The notes under the pieces were generated by a model that did no database searches, had not been told where the DNA came from, and worked only from the letters and a program-made list of their open reading frames with translations. A program made the translations under genes and the position numbers. Below, one piece after another: positions 23,108 through 32,431 of a stretch of 39,203 nt of DNA (within the stretch, counting starts at the first letter, position 1; the number at the start of each line of letters is the position of its first letter). The DNA is from Candidatus Woesebacteria bacterium GW2011_GWB1_33_22 (GTDB lineage: Bacteria; Patescibacteriota; Microgenomatia; UBA8517), in the NCBI GenBank assembly GCA_000989765.1, contig LBOW01000007.1, forward strand, positions 1 to 39,203, read 5' to 3'.

Positions 23108-24034
23108 ATGGTTAATCTGTCCTACCATTTATCTGAAGGTTTAGAAAAAAATCTTAAGGAAATTGAAGCTTTGCGTACTAAAGTTTTAACCACGCCAATT
23201 CTACCAAAAAATGAATTTAGGCTCCGTTGGGAAAGTAATATTAATAAAACATATTGGGGTTTAACTTTAGCTGATAACCCCTTAACTAAAAATCAAATAG
23301 CTAAACTTTTAGTTAATCCCCTACCTAAAAAATTATCTGACCCACAAAAGGAAGTTATAGCTTATATGAACACCTTGCAATATATTCGAAATAATTGGTT
23401 AATTGATGTTTTAGAAATTTACAATTTATCCTGTAAAAGTATTTTTGGTTCAACTATTTCCTACTATAGATCAAAAGAGGCCGGAGTAAAAAAGATTTTA
23501 GAATTTATTGAATCGGGCAAGATCCATCCTGTTATTCAGGCAGGATTATTACAAATTGAGATAATAAAGCTTTCACCATTTGAAAACGGTACCGGCAGAG
23601 TCGCAAGACTTCTTTCTCATCTAATATTAGGAAAATTTGGCTATGACCTAAGAGGACTTTTAGTTTTAGAGGATTATTACAGAGAAGATTTGATTTCATT
23701 AAAAGAAGCTACAACCTCTATTGAGAGGTACAAAAATGCGACATATTGGCTTGAATATTTTACAGAAGGCGTCAAATTGGGAATGGAAAAAGTTTTAAAA
23801 AATCTTGAAATTACAGGTTCCGAACCCGTAAGGCAGTTTGGCTGGAAACTTACAGATAGACAAAATAAAATATTAGAAAGATTGGAAAATCCAAACTTAA
23901 AAATAACCAACAAAGATGTGCAAAAGATGTTTGGGGTTTCCCAAATTACAGCCTCACGTGATTTGTCAAAAATGGCAAACCTAGGAATTTTACTCCCCCA
24001 CGGCAAAGGCAGATCAGTCTTTTACACAAAGTGA
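23108..24034 (+). CDS. Fic-family protein with degenerate active site and winged helix
   Basis: The 308-residue protein has a Fic core and a C-terminal winged helix (residues about 245-305: LTDRQNKILERL, KDVQKMFGVSQITASRDLSK). Fic enzymes AMPylate target proteins through HPFxxGNGRxxR. Here the motif reads SPFENGTGRVAR (156-167): the catalytic His is Ser and the Asn is Thr, so classical AMPylation is doubtful. The fold signature (RVARLLSHLIL, LEDYYREDL) is otherwise kept. Residues 237-241 (GSEPV) come from a REP-like palindrome inserted between the two domains. It may be a regulator that has lost catalysis, or may use a different chemistry. Confidence 0.78.
   Translation: MVNLSYHLSEGLEKNLKEIEALRTKVLTTPILPKNEFRLRWESNINKTYWGLTLADNPLTKNQIAKLLVNPLPKKLSDPQKEVIAYMNTLQYIRNNWLIDVLEIYNLSCKSIFGSTISYYRSKEAGVKKILEFIESGKIHPVIQAGLLQIEIIKLSPFENGTGRVARLLSHLILGKFGYDLRGLLVLEDYYREDLISLKEATTSIERYKNATYWLEYFTEGVKLGMEKVLKNLEITGSEPVRQFGWKLTDRQNKILERLENPNLKITNKDVQKMFGVSQITASRDLSKMANLGILLPHGKGRSVFYTK
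23811..23831. repeat. REP-like palindrome, copy 3, inside the Fic gene
   Basis: TTAC-A-GGTTC-C-GAACC-C-GTAA is a 21-base near-palindrome with one mismatched pair, sharing the GGTTCCGAACCCGTAA core with copies 1 and 2. It is read in the same frame as copy 1 (GSEPV). Confidence 0.75.
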
Positions 24035-24036
24035 GG

Positions 24037-24107
24037 TGGACTGTGGGAGAATCGAACTCCCGTCTTCGCAATGCGAATGCGGTGTATTACCTCTATACTA
24101 ACAGCCC
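24037..24107 (-). tRNA. tRNA-Ala (anticodon CGC)
   Basis: The minus strand folds as a cloverleaf: acceptor GGGCTGT/ACAGTCC with the G3-U70 pair that marks tRNA-Ala, D stem GTAT/ATAC, anticodon loop TTCGCAT (CGC), T stem GGGAG/CTCCC with loop TTCGATT, and a 4-base variable loop. The top anticodon pair is C-A. The genome encodes only CC of the CCA tail, so CCA is added enzymatically. It is 2 bases from the convergent Fic stop. Confidence 0.92.
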
Positions 24108-24117
24108 AATCCCTTAT

Positions 24118-24123
24118 TATAAT
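24118..24123 (+). promoter_or_regulatory. -10 box for the giant surface protein
   Basis: TATAAT ends 7 bases before the ATG at 24131; the -35 region falls inside the tRNA gene and is weak. It would give a leaderless mRNA. Confidence 0.45.
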
Positions 24124-24130
24124 GGTATTA

Positions 24131-27100
24131 ATGCCTAAAAGAAATCTAAATTTATTTGGGTTAGTGGGTGTGTTGTTTTTGATCATAACCCTTACCATTG
24201 CTGTTTGGGCAACAGACAATCCTCTAAAAAAATATCTTTTAAAATCAAAGGCTTGTGAAAGTGCCCAAGAGTGTGCTGACTCAAGAGTTCGTCAAGCGGA
24301 AAGAAAAGCTGCCTATGAAGGTGGGGAAGAATGGCAAACTGAAGATGGGACTCCTTGTAGAGGGTCTGATTGTTTGTTAATTCAACAAGGAACAAAAAAA
24401 GTAAAGCTAGAGTTGATGCAGAAAATACAGCCTGTACGGAAGCTAACGGAATATATGATCCCGCAACAGGAGGTTGCACAGCAAAACCATTAACAGCGGA
24501 GGAAGAAAGAGCTGAACAAAAAGATTGTGAGGCGTCAGGATGGATTTATAACAACGGCAACTGTACACCAAGAGTTGATCCAACAACTTTTTATAATGTG
24601 GCCACAGGTCAGGCAACAAGTGCTGAAATAGCGTTGGTGACATCTTATTGTCAGGCAACAAGCGCAACACAAAACCCTGATTGCGGACAGCAATCAATTC
24701 AAACCTTAAGCACAAATACATTAATTACTATGTATAACGACCCAGATATTATTTCAAAAATGAAACAACAAGAAGTTGTATTAGAACAATACGTAAACAC
24801 TGCAAATGCTAATAAAGCACTACAAAAATTTGCCGAGTCAAATGGTACTTATGTCTACACCCCAGAAGAGGCAGAGGCTGTGAAACAACTTTGTTTTCAG
24901 GAAAATGGTGGACCTGTGCAGGCATGCACAGACCTCAAACAATTTAGTTTTGATTATCTAGATTCTCAAGCTGTAATCCAGTTTGATCAAAATATTGAAG
25001 AATATAATGCTCAAAATCCAAACGCGCCATTAACAATTTCCTACAAACCAAACCTTGCCCCACTTGGATCCTTTGAAAATCCAATTTCAAATGTCCTAGG
25101 CCCAGAATTTTCTGCGACAATACCTGATCCTCCACCATCACTTTGGGAATCTTATTGGAATGAACTTATATATGGCAATCCAAATTTAGAAATTACAGGA
25201 TTGGGTACTTATGGTTTAGGTGGTGGGAATGCTGTCCTTATTCCACCGCCCGCAAGTGCACTAGATCCAAATAATCCACAGGGTTTTCAGAATTGGATAT
25301 CAGCTCAAGTGTATGGAATGGGGTCAGGTGCTGTTGTTGGAGCTTTGGTTCTTGGTGGCGAATTGCTACCTTTTGCCCTTCCAGCTCTTGAAACACAAGC
25401 ATTGGTGATTCTTTCAAATCCAGTTATAGCCACTGGTTTACAACTTGTTCAAGCAGCCACAGCGGGTTATCTTACATATGGGGCGATTGACTGTGCTATT
25501 GGACCTGGATTTATATGTCAAAATGCTTCCATAATGGCTTTTGTTGGTTACAATGCCGATCCGTACGGATTTACCCAATCATTTAACCAAGGATTAAGAA
25601 CAATTTATAATACTGGAAAAATACTTTTTCAGGGTCCTAGTCTAGAATTCGGACTTGGTTATATGTCTGGTGGTAAACCTGTTTCGAATGTTGGAACTGT
25701 TGCTAGTGGTGAAACATATTATGGACCACAGCTAATTACAATTGAGCAAGATGGTACTACTTCTTTTAGTTTTTGGAATCCAATTACCAGATCATATCAA
25801 CCATATGAATATGTTCCACTAAATGAAATAATTCCAGATAGTGCAATTGTCCAAGCAGTACAAAGTCTTGATGATCCAATTTCATCAGCATTAGCACCCC
25901 TTGTTGAAATTCCAAATCCAAATTTAGCTGCGGTGATATCAGGAACAGCATTAATGATGGGGCCAGATATTACAAATGGAATTATTACAAATTCACCAAG
26001 TTTAGAGAGTCAACTAATTTCAACGCCCTCATTTCCCTTAAGTCCGTTGGTGATTGATTTTACTCAAGTACAAAATAGCATTACTGATTTAATTGGTTTA
26101 CCTCACACAATTTCTCTTTCAAAATCGCCGATTACAGATAACGGATGGTCTTTATATTCTGTGGGTGGGCCAAATGCAAATTTTATAATTCCCGATTTTC
26201 CTGAAGGTCAAAACGGAGTTGTGATTCAAGTTTCATCTGATCCGATTCCAATTACAAGATTGCAAATTGCCGATCCAACAAATCCAAATGGTTTTAGGGT
26301 AATTGATCTAATTCCTGGAGAAAATATAGTTGTTGGAAATACAACATTGAACTTCAATTTAAATTCTCAAAATGTTCCTATTTTAACGGTTAACACTTCC
26401 CAAGTATTTTGGAATTCTATTACCCACCTCCCCACTCCTTTTGAAATTTGGAATGGGGTTAAAAGCCAGATAAAACTTAACAATACTCAAAATATATTAG
26501 CAAAGAGCTTAACGGAACCATTTTCTGATGAATTCAAGGTTGCAAGATACGTATTTAGACGTACAGATCTTACCTCTTTGGTAACTGACCCAACCACAGG
26601 TGAGATATTGGATAGTTATGAAATTTTGCTTAGCAAAGTTGAGAATCTTATGACTAATGAGGGCTATACCCCATTGGAAGCGGTTAATATAATTTTAGCA
26701 GAAGGTAAGGAATCATTAGAGGTTGATCTCGACGAAATCGCAATCATATTTATTGACCAGGATTCATTAAGTGCAAAGGTATTGTGTAATTCTAAAATTG
26801 ATTGTCTAGAAACCCCAATGCTACAGAAGGCACTCCTAACAGATTTGGGAGTTAAATCTGAAGTAATTCTTGGTATAGGAGGCACTAAAGGTAATCCTGA
26901 TTTTCCCTTTGCACATGGCGCGCTTCTTGTTGATAATGAAGTTATAGGTTACAACTTAATCCCACGGCCGGTTAATGTATTCCAAAGATTTGCAGATGCA
27001 GTGAAATGGGGTAATTTTACAACTTCAATCAGTAAAGCTGTCCAGCAAACTACCCTACCCCAACTTAGTTTAACCACATCCTCCCCTGCCGTAGCTGGTG

Positions 27101-28947
27101 CAAATTTGGGTGTGCGGACAGCTTTTGAACTAATGATTTATAGTGCAGAATATCAAATCACAAATCTTGTTTATTTAGTCCGCGATTTATTAAGAATTTC
27201 AATCACTGCCACACCAACTGACATTTGGAATGGGATTAAAAACAGTAATTTTGTAACTAAATATATTGTTGACCAGCGAGGCCGGTTACCTTGGTTAAGA
27301 ACCCAAAATATGACAAAGCAGATACTGTCTCAGGCACAGGCCAATATAAAAAAGGATTATACAAATATTATGCAAGCGTTTTCATCTCATTCCATGTCTC
27401 GAGCAAAGTCGGCATCTACAATTCCTTCAACAGATCTGGGACGCCAAGTATTAAAAATTATGAAAGGAATTACTCCGGATTCACGATTTCCAAGTTTTAA
27501 TGAGGCCGTTACCAATCTGGATTACGCCAGAAGTTCACTGGCAGACAAAATTTTGTTAGTAAATTCTTTAAATGAAGCAAAAATAATATTATCCCAAAAT
27601 GGCGTAAGTCTCTACAATGCAACACGTGGATTTTTACCATCAGGAATTACTGCCCAAACACTTTCAAGTAATGAAATTGTAATAGATCCGAACACTCTCG
27701 CCGATTGGACAATCTTCAAACCAACTCTTATACATGAAGTCGTACACATAGGTTTGAACCGCGTAGCAGATTCTATAACCAGTCAACTTACAACAGGCGG
27801 TAATAAAGTTGGCATCATCCAACTACAAGGGGCCTTATTTGCGGTTGAACAAGAAGACTGGGGATATGTCTATCAGGCACGTACCGCGATTCATGAATTA
27901 ACAACAAATAGCACTTTAACGGAGCAGCAAAAAAACGAATTGCAAGGTGCCGTGGACGAAGCAATGGTATTTTATAACTGGGTGGTCTTTGGTGATGTAA
28001 TACCAATTTCAAATTCTTTGAGTTTAAGTATATGGGCAAACGATCTTCTTGATGCATTATTCCCACCACAAGCTCCAGTTGGGGCTAAAGTAGACTTAAC
28101 TTTATTCAAAATTGCAGGTACAACAATAAATTCTGATACTTTGGCAAATATTAGTAAAGCCATTCAAAAATATATTCCAGATGGATGGACGGGTATGACA
28201 CCAACTCAATTATTTTTAATTGGAGCAGCACCAGGAATACTTTTGATTATATTTGCAGTGGCAATAGTTTTAGGAATTATTTTATCTCCATTTTTTATAC
28301 AAAAAGACATCCCAGTTCCACAATCAATTATTAATCCCCCAGCAATTGAAACACAGATTGTCCAAACTCAAATTGCTCAAACGCAAACTGCACAAAATAA
28401 TCCTAATCAACCAAAAACCATATCTGACTTTGCCATGGGAATAATGTCAAACTGTGTCCAAGGTGACTGGGGTTACTTTAATGCCTGTGTAGGACAATTC
28501 TTTCATGGAATTATATTAGCAACCACTGATGGAATAATTCCGATATTCGGTGGTATAAGCGATAGCCCAACAGAACATTATTGGTGCACTGATCTTGTAT
28601 GGGATTCAGCAATTGCAGCAGGTTATTCTTTTTCCTATGAAATTGCGGGGGCATTAAATATGTATGATGACTTTATTGCCAATGACTCAGTTGTTCTGTC
28701 AGAAAATGCAAATTACGATCCAGTATCTGGAAATGTTGAGTCAGGAATGGTGGCCTTTGTATCAAAACCCCATTTAGACGGTTCCTATTCTGTAGCCCAT
28801 GTAGGTATAGTATCTGAGATTATTACCACAGATACGGGTACATATGAATTAGACAACCAAGGGAGACTTGTTATGTACAACGCAGACGGAACCCCATACT
28901 ATATTAGAGGGTTTGGTGATATAGAAACTTATGCTCAAAATCAATAA
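24131..28947 (+). CDS. Giant multi-protease surface protein with frameshift
   Basis: Two frames together encode about 1,605 residues. The first frame (24131-24493) gives a signal-anchor (NLNLFGLVGVLFLIITLTIA) and a Cys-rich stretch (ACESAQECADSR, GTPCRGSDC). It meets the second frame (to 28947) at a run of seven A (24394-24400); a -1 slip joins TKK to SKARVDAENTACTEANG and the Cys-rich theme continues. Landmarks in joined numbering are a transglutaminase-like pair (CLETPMLQKALL near 891 and FAHGALLVDNE near 927), HEVVH near 1201 (HExxH zinc peptidase), a membrane helix near 1360-1388, and a CHAP/NlpC-like end (YWCTDLVWDSA near 1485, VAHVGIVSEI near 1556). It likely cleaves or remodels cell-wall or host polymers; substrates unknown. 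Confidence 0.65.
24394..24400 (+). other. A7 slippery run at frame change
   Basis: In the upstream frame the bases read ACA AAA AAA GTA, the A-AAA-AAA pattern that permits a -1 slip by ribosome or polymerase. The downstream frame continues as AAA AAA AGT. The frames overlap for about 120 bases. It could be programmed frameshifting, transcriptional slippage, a natural mutation or an assembly homopolymer error. Confidence 0.6.
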
Positions 28948-29305
28948 AAAAATTATAATAATATCTATTGTTGTTGCAGTAGTAACATTGTTTCTATTTC
29001 TAATGATACAGAGCCAGCCGAAGACGGATCGATCAAAAGAAGAGATTGCTCTTGAATATGAATATGGAAAATTTATTCAAGATGAAATAATCAAAAACCC
29101 ATTTATATCAAAATTGCCCATAAAAAACGGTGAATATATCATTTTATATAGCAGTATTAAACAGCAAATTGTGGTTATTTTTTACGATAAAACGGAAACA
29201 GTTGAAAATCTGAAACTTAGATTTCAACCAGAAATTGATAGAACGTTAATAGAAATTGGGTTAGATTTAGACAGCATCATAGTTAACTGGGAAATTGTAA
29301 AATAA
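28931..29305 (+). CDS. Small membrane-anchored protein after the giant gene
   Basis: The 124-residue protein has an N-terminal anchor (residues about 8-27, IIIISIVVAVVTLFLFLM) and a soluble domain of about 95 residues with a beta-alpha pattern (NGEYIILYSSIKQQIVVIFY). No family is recognised. Its start overlaps the giant gene by 17 bases, so it is likely co-translated and may be a partner or immunity-type protein. The latter is speculation. Confidence 0.6.
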   Translation: MLKINKKIIIISIVVAVVTLFLFLMIQSQPKTDRSKEEIALEYEYGKFIQDEIIKNPFISKLPIKNGEYIILYSSIKQQIVVIFYDKTETVENLKLRFQPEIDRTLIEIGLDLDSIIVNWEIVK

Positions 29306-29367
29306 AATTTAACATAAACAACACAGAATTTCACTCATGGCTTGGGCAGTAGTTTGAGGCTAGTGGT

Positions 29368-29391
29368 ATACAGATTGATACTAATTTGTAT
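29368..29391. promoter_or_regulatory. Operator-like palindrome 1 upstream of DUF4143 gene
   Basis: ATACAGATT-N6-AATTTGTAT has arms matching at 8 of 9 positions. Its centre is 33 bases (about three helical turns) from that of the palindrome at 29401. Confidence 0.5.
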
Positions 29392-29392
29392 A

Positions 29393-29424
29393 TTGACACC
29401 ATACATTTTAGTGGTAAAATGTAT
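29393..29424 (+). promoter_or_regulatory. Promoter with overlapping operator, DUF4143 gene
   Basis: TTGACA (29393-29398), 16 bases and TAAAAT (29415-29420) form the promoter. The -10 lies inside a perfect inverted repeat, ATACATTTTA-GTGG-TAAAATGTAT (29401-29424), which a bound repressor would cover. The ATG at 29434 is 13 bases after the -10. Confidence 0.7.
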
Positions 29425-29433
29425 AGTAATAAC

Positions 29434-30558
29434 ATGATTTACAAGAGAAAAATAGAAGTTAATATCGATAAATTCTTGAGAGAAAAGGGCGGGAAAATTC
29501 TTTTTATCTGGGGGCCAAGAAGGTCGGGGAAAACCACAATACTAGAATTATTAGCCAAAAAATATAATACAAAAATATACAATTTTGATCTAATAAACCA
29601 ATCAAAAAGGTTCTTTCCCGATGAGTTCCACCTGGAAAAAATAGCCAAAGAAAATAAGTTTATTCTAATCGATGAAGTTCAAAATTCCCCTGAAAGTTCT
29701 AGGGCATTAAAAATACTAGTTGATGTCTATAAAAAAAGAATAATTGCAACAGGATCAAGCGAACTAAGACAAAAGGCAGGAAAAGATTTTGACACCTTAA
29801 CAGATAGATTTAAAGAAATTTATTGTCTTCCAATTTCAATTAGTGAAATTTTAAGTTTCAATGACAATAATTTGTTAGATAATATTCAAGAAAAACTACA
29901 GATATTTGGATCCTATCCTGAAATATTACTTGGAAAGTTATCAGAAAGTGAAAAAATCGAAAAATTAGAAATGATAGTTGATACTTATGTTATAAAAGAT
30001 GTTGTAAATATTTATGATTTAAAAGATGCAGATCTGGCAAAACGAATACTCTCAAAAATTGCACTTCAACTGGGAAGTGAGGTTTCCTTAAGAGAAATTT
30101 CAAACTCTTTAAACGCAAATGTATCTACTGTTAGTAATTATATCGAAATATTTATTAAAAATTATATTTTAATTCCCCTTCCCTCTTTTAAAACAAATAT
30201 TAGAAAGTCTGTATCGGAAAATAGAAAATTGTATTTTTATGATCTAGGTATAAGAAATGCATTAGTAAAAGACTTTAGGGAATTAGAATTAAGGCCTGAT
30301 GCTGGAGGTGTTTGGGAAAATTTAGCCATAATTGAATTTGAAAAACAGAAAAAAATAAACAATCTTTTATTAAATTATTATTTTTACCGTGAATACGGCG
30401 GTAAAGAAATCGATTTAGTAATTGAAGATTATAAAAAAAATTACATTTGTGTTGAAATTAAAAAAAATAAAGGAAAAATAAATGAAATTTTTCCCCTAGA
30501 CCACAAAACAGAAATTCTCACAAAAGAAAACTTTATAGAAAAATTTGACGAAAAGTAG
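29434..30558 (+). CDS. AAA ATPase with DUF4143 (AAA_14 family)
   Basis: I start at the ATG at 29434 because the longer frame (from 29386) runs through the promoter; an ATG at 29419 overlaps the -10. The product of about 374 residues has a Walker A (WGPRRSGKTT, about 26-35), Walker B-like FILIDEVQNSPE, the sensor motif IIATGSSELR, and a C-terminal DUF4143 nuclease-like region with winged helix (EVSLREISNSLNANVSTVSNYIEIF) and GKEIDLVIEDY...CVEIKKNKG, which resembles a PD-(D/E)xK core. These stand-alone ATPases are frequent in CPR and archaeal genomes and are of unclear role. The operators suggest autoregulation. Confidence 0.85.
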   Translation: MIYKRKIEVNIDKFLREKGGKILFIWGPRRSGKTTILELLAKKYNTKIYNFDLINQSKRFFPDEFHLEKIAKENKFILIDEVQNSPESSRALKILVDVYKKRIIATGSSELRQKAGKDFDTLTDRFKEIYCLPISISEILSFNDNNLLDNIQEKLQIFGSYPEILLGKLSESEKIEKLEMIVDTYVIKDVVNIYDLKDADLAKRILSKIALQLGSEVSLREISNSLNANVSTVSNYIEIFIKNYILIPLPSFKTNIRKSVSENRKLYFYDLGIRNALVKDFRELELRPDAGGVWENLAIIEFEKQKKINNLLLNYYFYREYGGKEIDLVIEDYKKNYICVEIKKNKGKINEIFPLDHKTEILTKENFIEKFDEK

Positions 30559-30587
30559 ACTAATAAGTTGACTAATATTAGACTAAT
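30558..30587. repeat. Triple GACTAAT direct repeat between convergent genes
   Basis: GACTAAT occurs at 30558, 30570 and 30581, and the middle part contains the palindrome CTAATATTAG. It separates the convergent DUF4143 and SIMPL genes and may serve as a terminator region, though no clear GC stem is seen. Confidence 0.35.
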
Positions 30588-31285
30588 CACCACATCTTGT
30601 AGCCAACTGTTAAAACTTTGGAGACTTTAATAACTCCAGTATCAGCTGGTAAGTTCTTTTCTAATTGACTAACAGTATCAAGTTTGCTAGTTACAGTTGA
30701 TGTTGTTGGTGAGGTTGTCTCTTGAATTAAAACAATTTTCTTTAAAAACTTTAAGTTTTTCAAAGCTATTGTATTAGCTTTTTTCTTAGCATCTTTAAGG
30801 GCCAAGGCATATGCTTCTTTCTCTAACGCCTCTTTATCCCCCACTTCTAATACAGGTTGTGTAACAACAACCGCACCTAAACCATATAGAGTTGTAATAA
30901 TTCCATTTAAATTGTTAAGTTGTGTAGTCTTAATTCCCATTGATGAAGTTGCTTGAAACCCTGAAGCACCTTCTTTAATTGCTGAAGCTGGATAAATAGT
31001 TACCTGGGACTCATAGATATCACTTTCTGGAATACCTGAAGTTTTTAATGTTTCTTTAACTTTTGTAACATTACTAATTACTTCATTTGACGCTTCCCTA
31101 GGATTATCTTTTGAGGAAGATAATGAAAAGGTAATTGTTGCAGTCTTTGCTGGGGATGAGACACTACCTACTCCTGTAACTGTTGTCACCATGGGTGAAG
31201 AAATAATTTGATATAAAACAAGAAAAAACACTCCAAGTATAATTAATCCCAAATATTTTTTGAATACAGATACGGCAGGTTCCAT
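30587..31285 (-). CDS. SIMPL-domain (DUF541) membrane-anchored protein
   Basis: The 232-residue protein has an N-terminal anchor (about 10-29) followed by a SIMPL domain: VTGVGSVSSPAKTATITFSL, REASNEVISNVTKVKETLKT, IPESDIYESQVTIYP, and the Lys/Ala-rich helix LEKEAYALALKDAKKKANTI. SIMPL proteins face the outside and are of poorly defined envelope function. It lies 19 bases after the M23 peptidase gene on the same strand, so co-expression is likely. Confidence 0.85.
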   Translation of the reverse strand: MEPAVSVFKKYLGLIILGVFFLVLYQIISSPMVTTVTGVGSVSSPAKTATITFSLSSSKDNPREASNEVISNVTKVKETLKTSGIPESDIYESQVTIYPASAIKEGASGFQATSSMGIKTTQLNNLNGIITTLYGLGAVVVTQPVLEVGDKEALEKEAYALALKDAKKKANTIALKNLKFLKKIVLIQETTSPTTSTVTSKLDTVSQLEKNLPADTGVIKVSKVLTVGYKMW

Positions 31286-31304
31286 AAATAATATAATACG
31301 ACAA

Positions 31305-32387
31305 TTACTTTAAGACTGTCAATGGTGATAGTTTTACACCATTTTTGGCAATCTCAAAATGAAGATGCGGTCCAGTAGACCTTCCCGTTGAACCCATTTT
31401 ACCCAAAGAGTTACCTCTTCCTACTCTTTGACCTACTGTTACATAGATTTGTTGCAAATGGGCATAAAGAGTAGCGTATCCATTACCATGATCAATCCTA
31501 ACATGGCATCCATATCCCCAATTCAAACACCCCGCGTAAGTCACAGTCCCAGAATCGGCCGCTAAAACATTAGGTACTCCACGGTTGGCAATATCTAAAC
31601 CTGGATGATACCATGCAAAATTTTGAGAAATTGACCCATTTGTTGGCCAAACAAAATTTCCAGATGCAACAACAGAACCAGCGTCAGGCGTAAGTTGTCT
31701 AATCCTAGGAGAGGTAACAGCTTCAGCAGGTTTAACACCTTCTGGAACAATAACTACTTGGCCTATGGCAAGCTCAAAAGTTTCATCATTACTAAAGGTG
31801 TTAAATGGAAAGTCAACTATACCCTGTGCCTCTGTATCATAACGCTTCGAAATAGAATAAACAGTATCACCCTTTATAACTTTATGGGCTATTCCTGTAA
31901 CAGGTAAGATTTGTAAAATCTGATCAATTTTTATTTTGTCAGCACTTAAATTGTTTTGCCAACGAATCGTGTCTTCATCCACTCCAAATTTTTTAGAAAT
32001 AGAGGCAACAGTATCCCCTTCCTCAACTTTATACTCTTTGATTCCATCTCTTACTTTTTCAGAAACCAAAGTTTCAATACCATCTGACTCTGTGGTTGCA
32101 GATAATACTTGTGGACTTCCTTCAACTTCCCAAGGATTAACGCTTCTTCCTGGAAATTCTTGAGCAATAACTGGAGCAATCATCATACCAATCCCAACTA
32201 AGCCCGCCATACCTGTATGAACTAACTTTCGGGAAAGTCTGCCCCTTTGTTTATACAAAGATGAAACAAAGGCATTTTTATTTTCCGAAACTATTGAAAA
32301 AGAAAGATGAAACTTCTTTTTTAAATAATATCCAAGCTCAGTAATAAAAACTTTCAAGTCTTCTGTTAGGACAATTAGTTCTTCCAT
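31305..32387 (-). CDS. LysM-M23 peptidoglycan endopeptidase
   Basis: The 360 residues comprise a basic cytoplasmic N-terminus, a membrane helix (about 57-76), two LysM domains (about 118-164 and 167-217) that bind peptidoglycan, and a C-terminal M23 (LytM-like) domain. Zinc ligands are complete: H261 and D265 (HPGLD), H341/H343 (GPHLHF), with H310 (YAH). It should cleave peptide cross-links in the wall. The start codon lies in the loop of an 8-bp hairpin right after the -10 box. Confidence 0.92.
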   Translation of the reverse strand: MEELIVLTEDLKVFITELGYYLKKKFHLSFSIVSENKNAFVSSLYKQRGRLSRKLVHTGMAGLVGIGMMIAPVIAQEFPGRSVNPWEVEGSPQVLSATTESDGIETLVSEKVRDGIKEYKVEEGDTVASISKKFGVDEDTIRWQNNLSADKIKIDQILQILPVTGIAHKVIKGDTVYSISKRYDTEAQGIVDFPFNTFSNDETFELAIGQVVIVPEGVKPAEAVTSPRIRQLTPDAGSVVASGNFVWPTNGSISQNFAWYHPGLDIANRGVPNVLAADSGTVTYAGCLNWGYGCHVRIDHGNGYATLYAHLQQIYVTVGQRVGRGNSLGKMGSTGRSTGPHLHFEIAKNGVKLSPLTVLK

Positions 32388-32402
32388 CGAAGAACTATTA
32401 TA
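32377..32402 (-). promoter_or_regulatory. Extended -10 promoter and start-codon hairpin of the M23 gene
   Basis: On the minus strand TGATATAAT (TG extension; TATAAT at 32402-32397) is followed by a perfect hairpin AGTTCTTC-GATG-GAAGAACT (32396-32377) whose 4-base loop holds the ATG. The predicted mRNA begins only about 3 bases before the ATG. Confidence 0.6.
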
Positions 32403-32431
32403 TCATCAATTTAAACCGTCTAAGTAACAAA

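Noticed and set aside
24071-24130. Start of the signal-peptide frame inside the tRNA gene
   Set aside because: It overlaps the antisense tRNA-Ala; ATG 24131 (or 24122) begins right before the hydrophobic signal and after a TATAAT box.
29386-29433. Longer start for the DUF4143 protein
   Set aside because: The extra codons run through the -35, operator and -10; the ATG at 29434 lies after the predicted transcription start.
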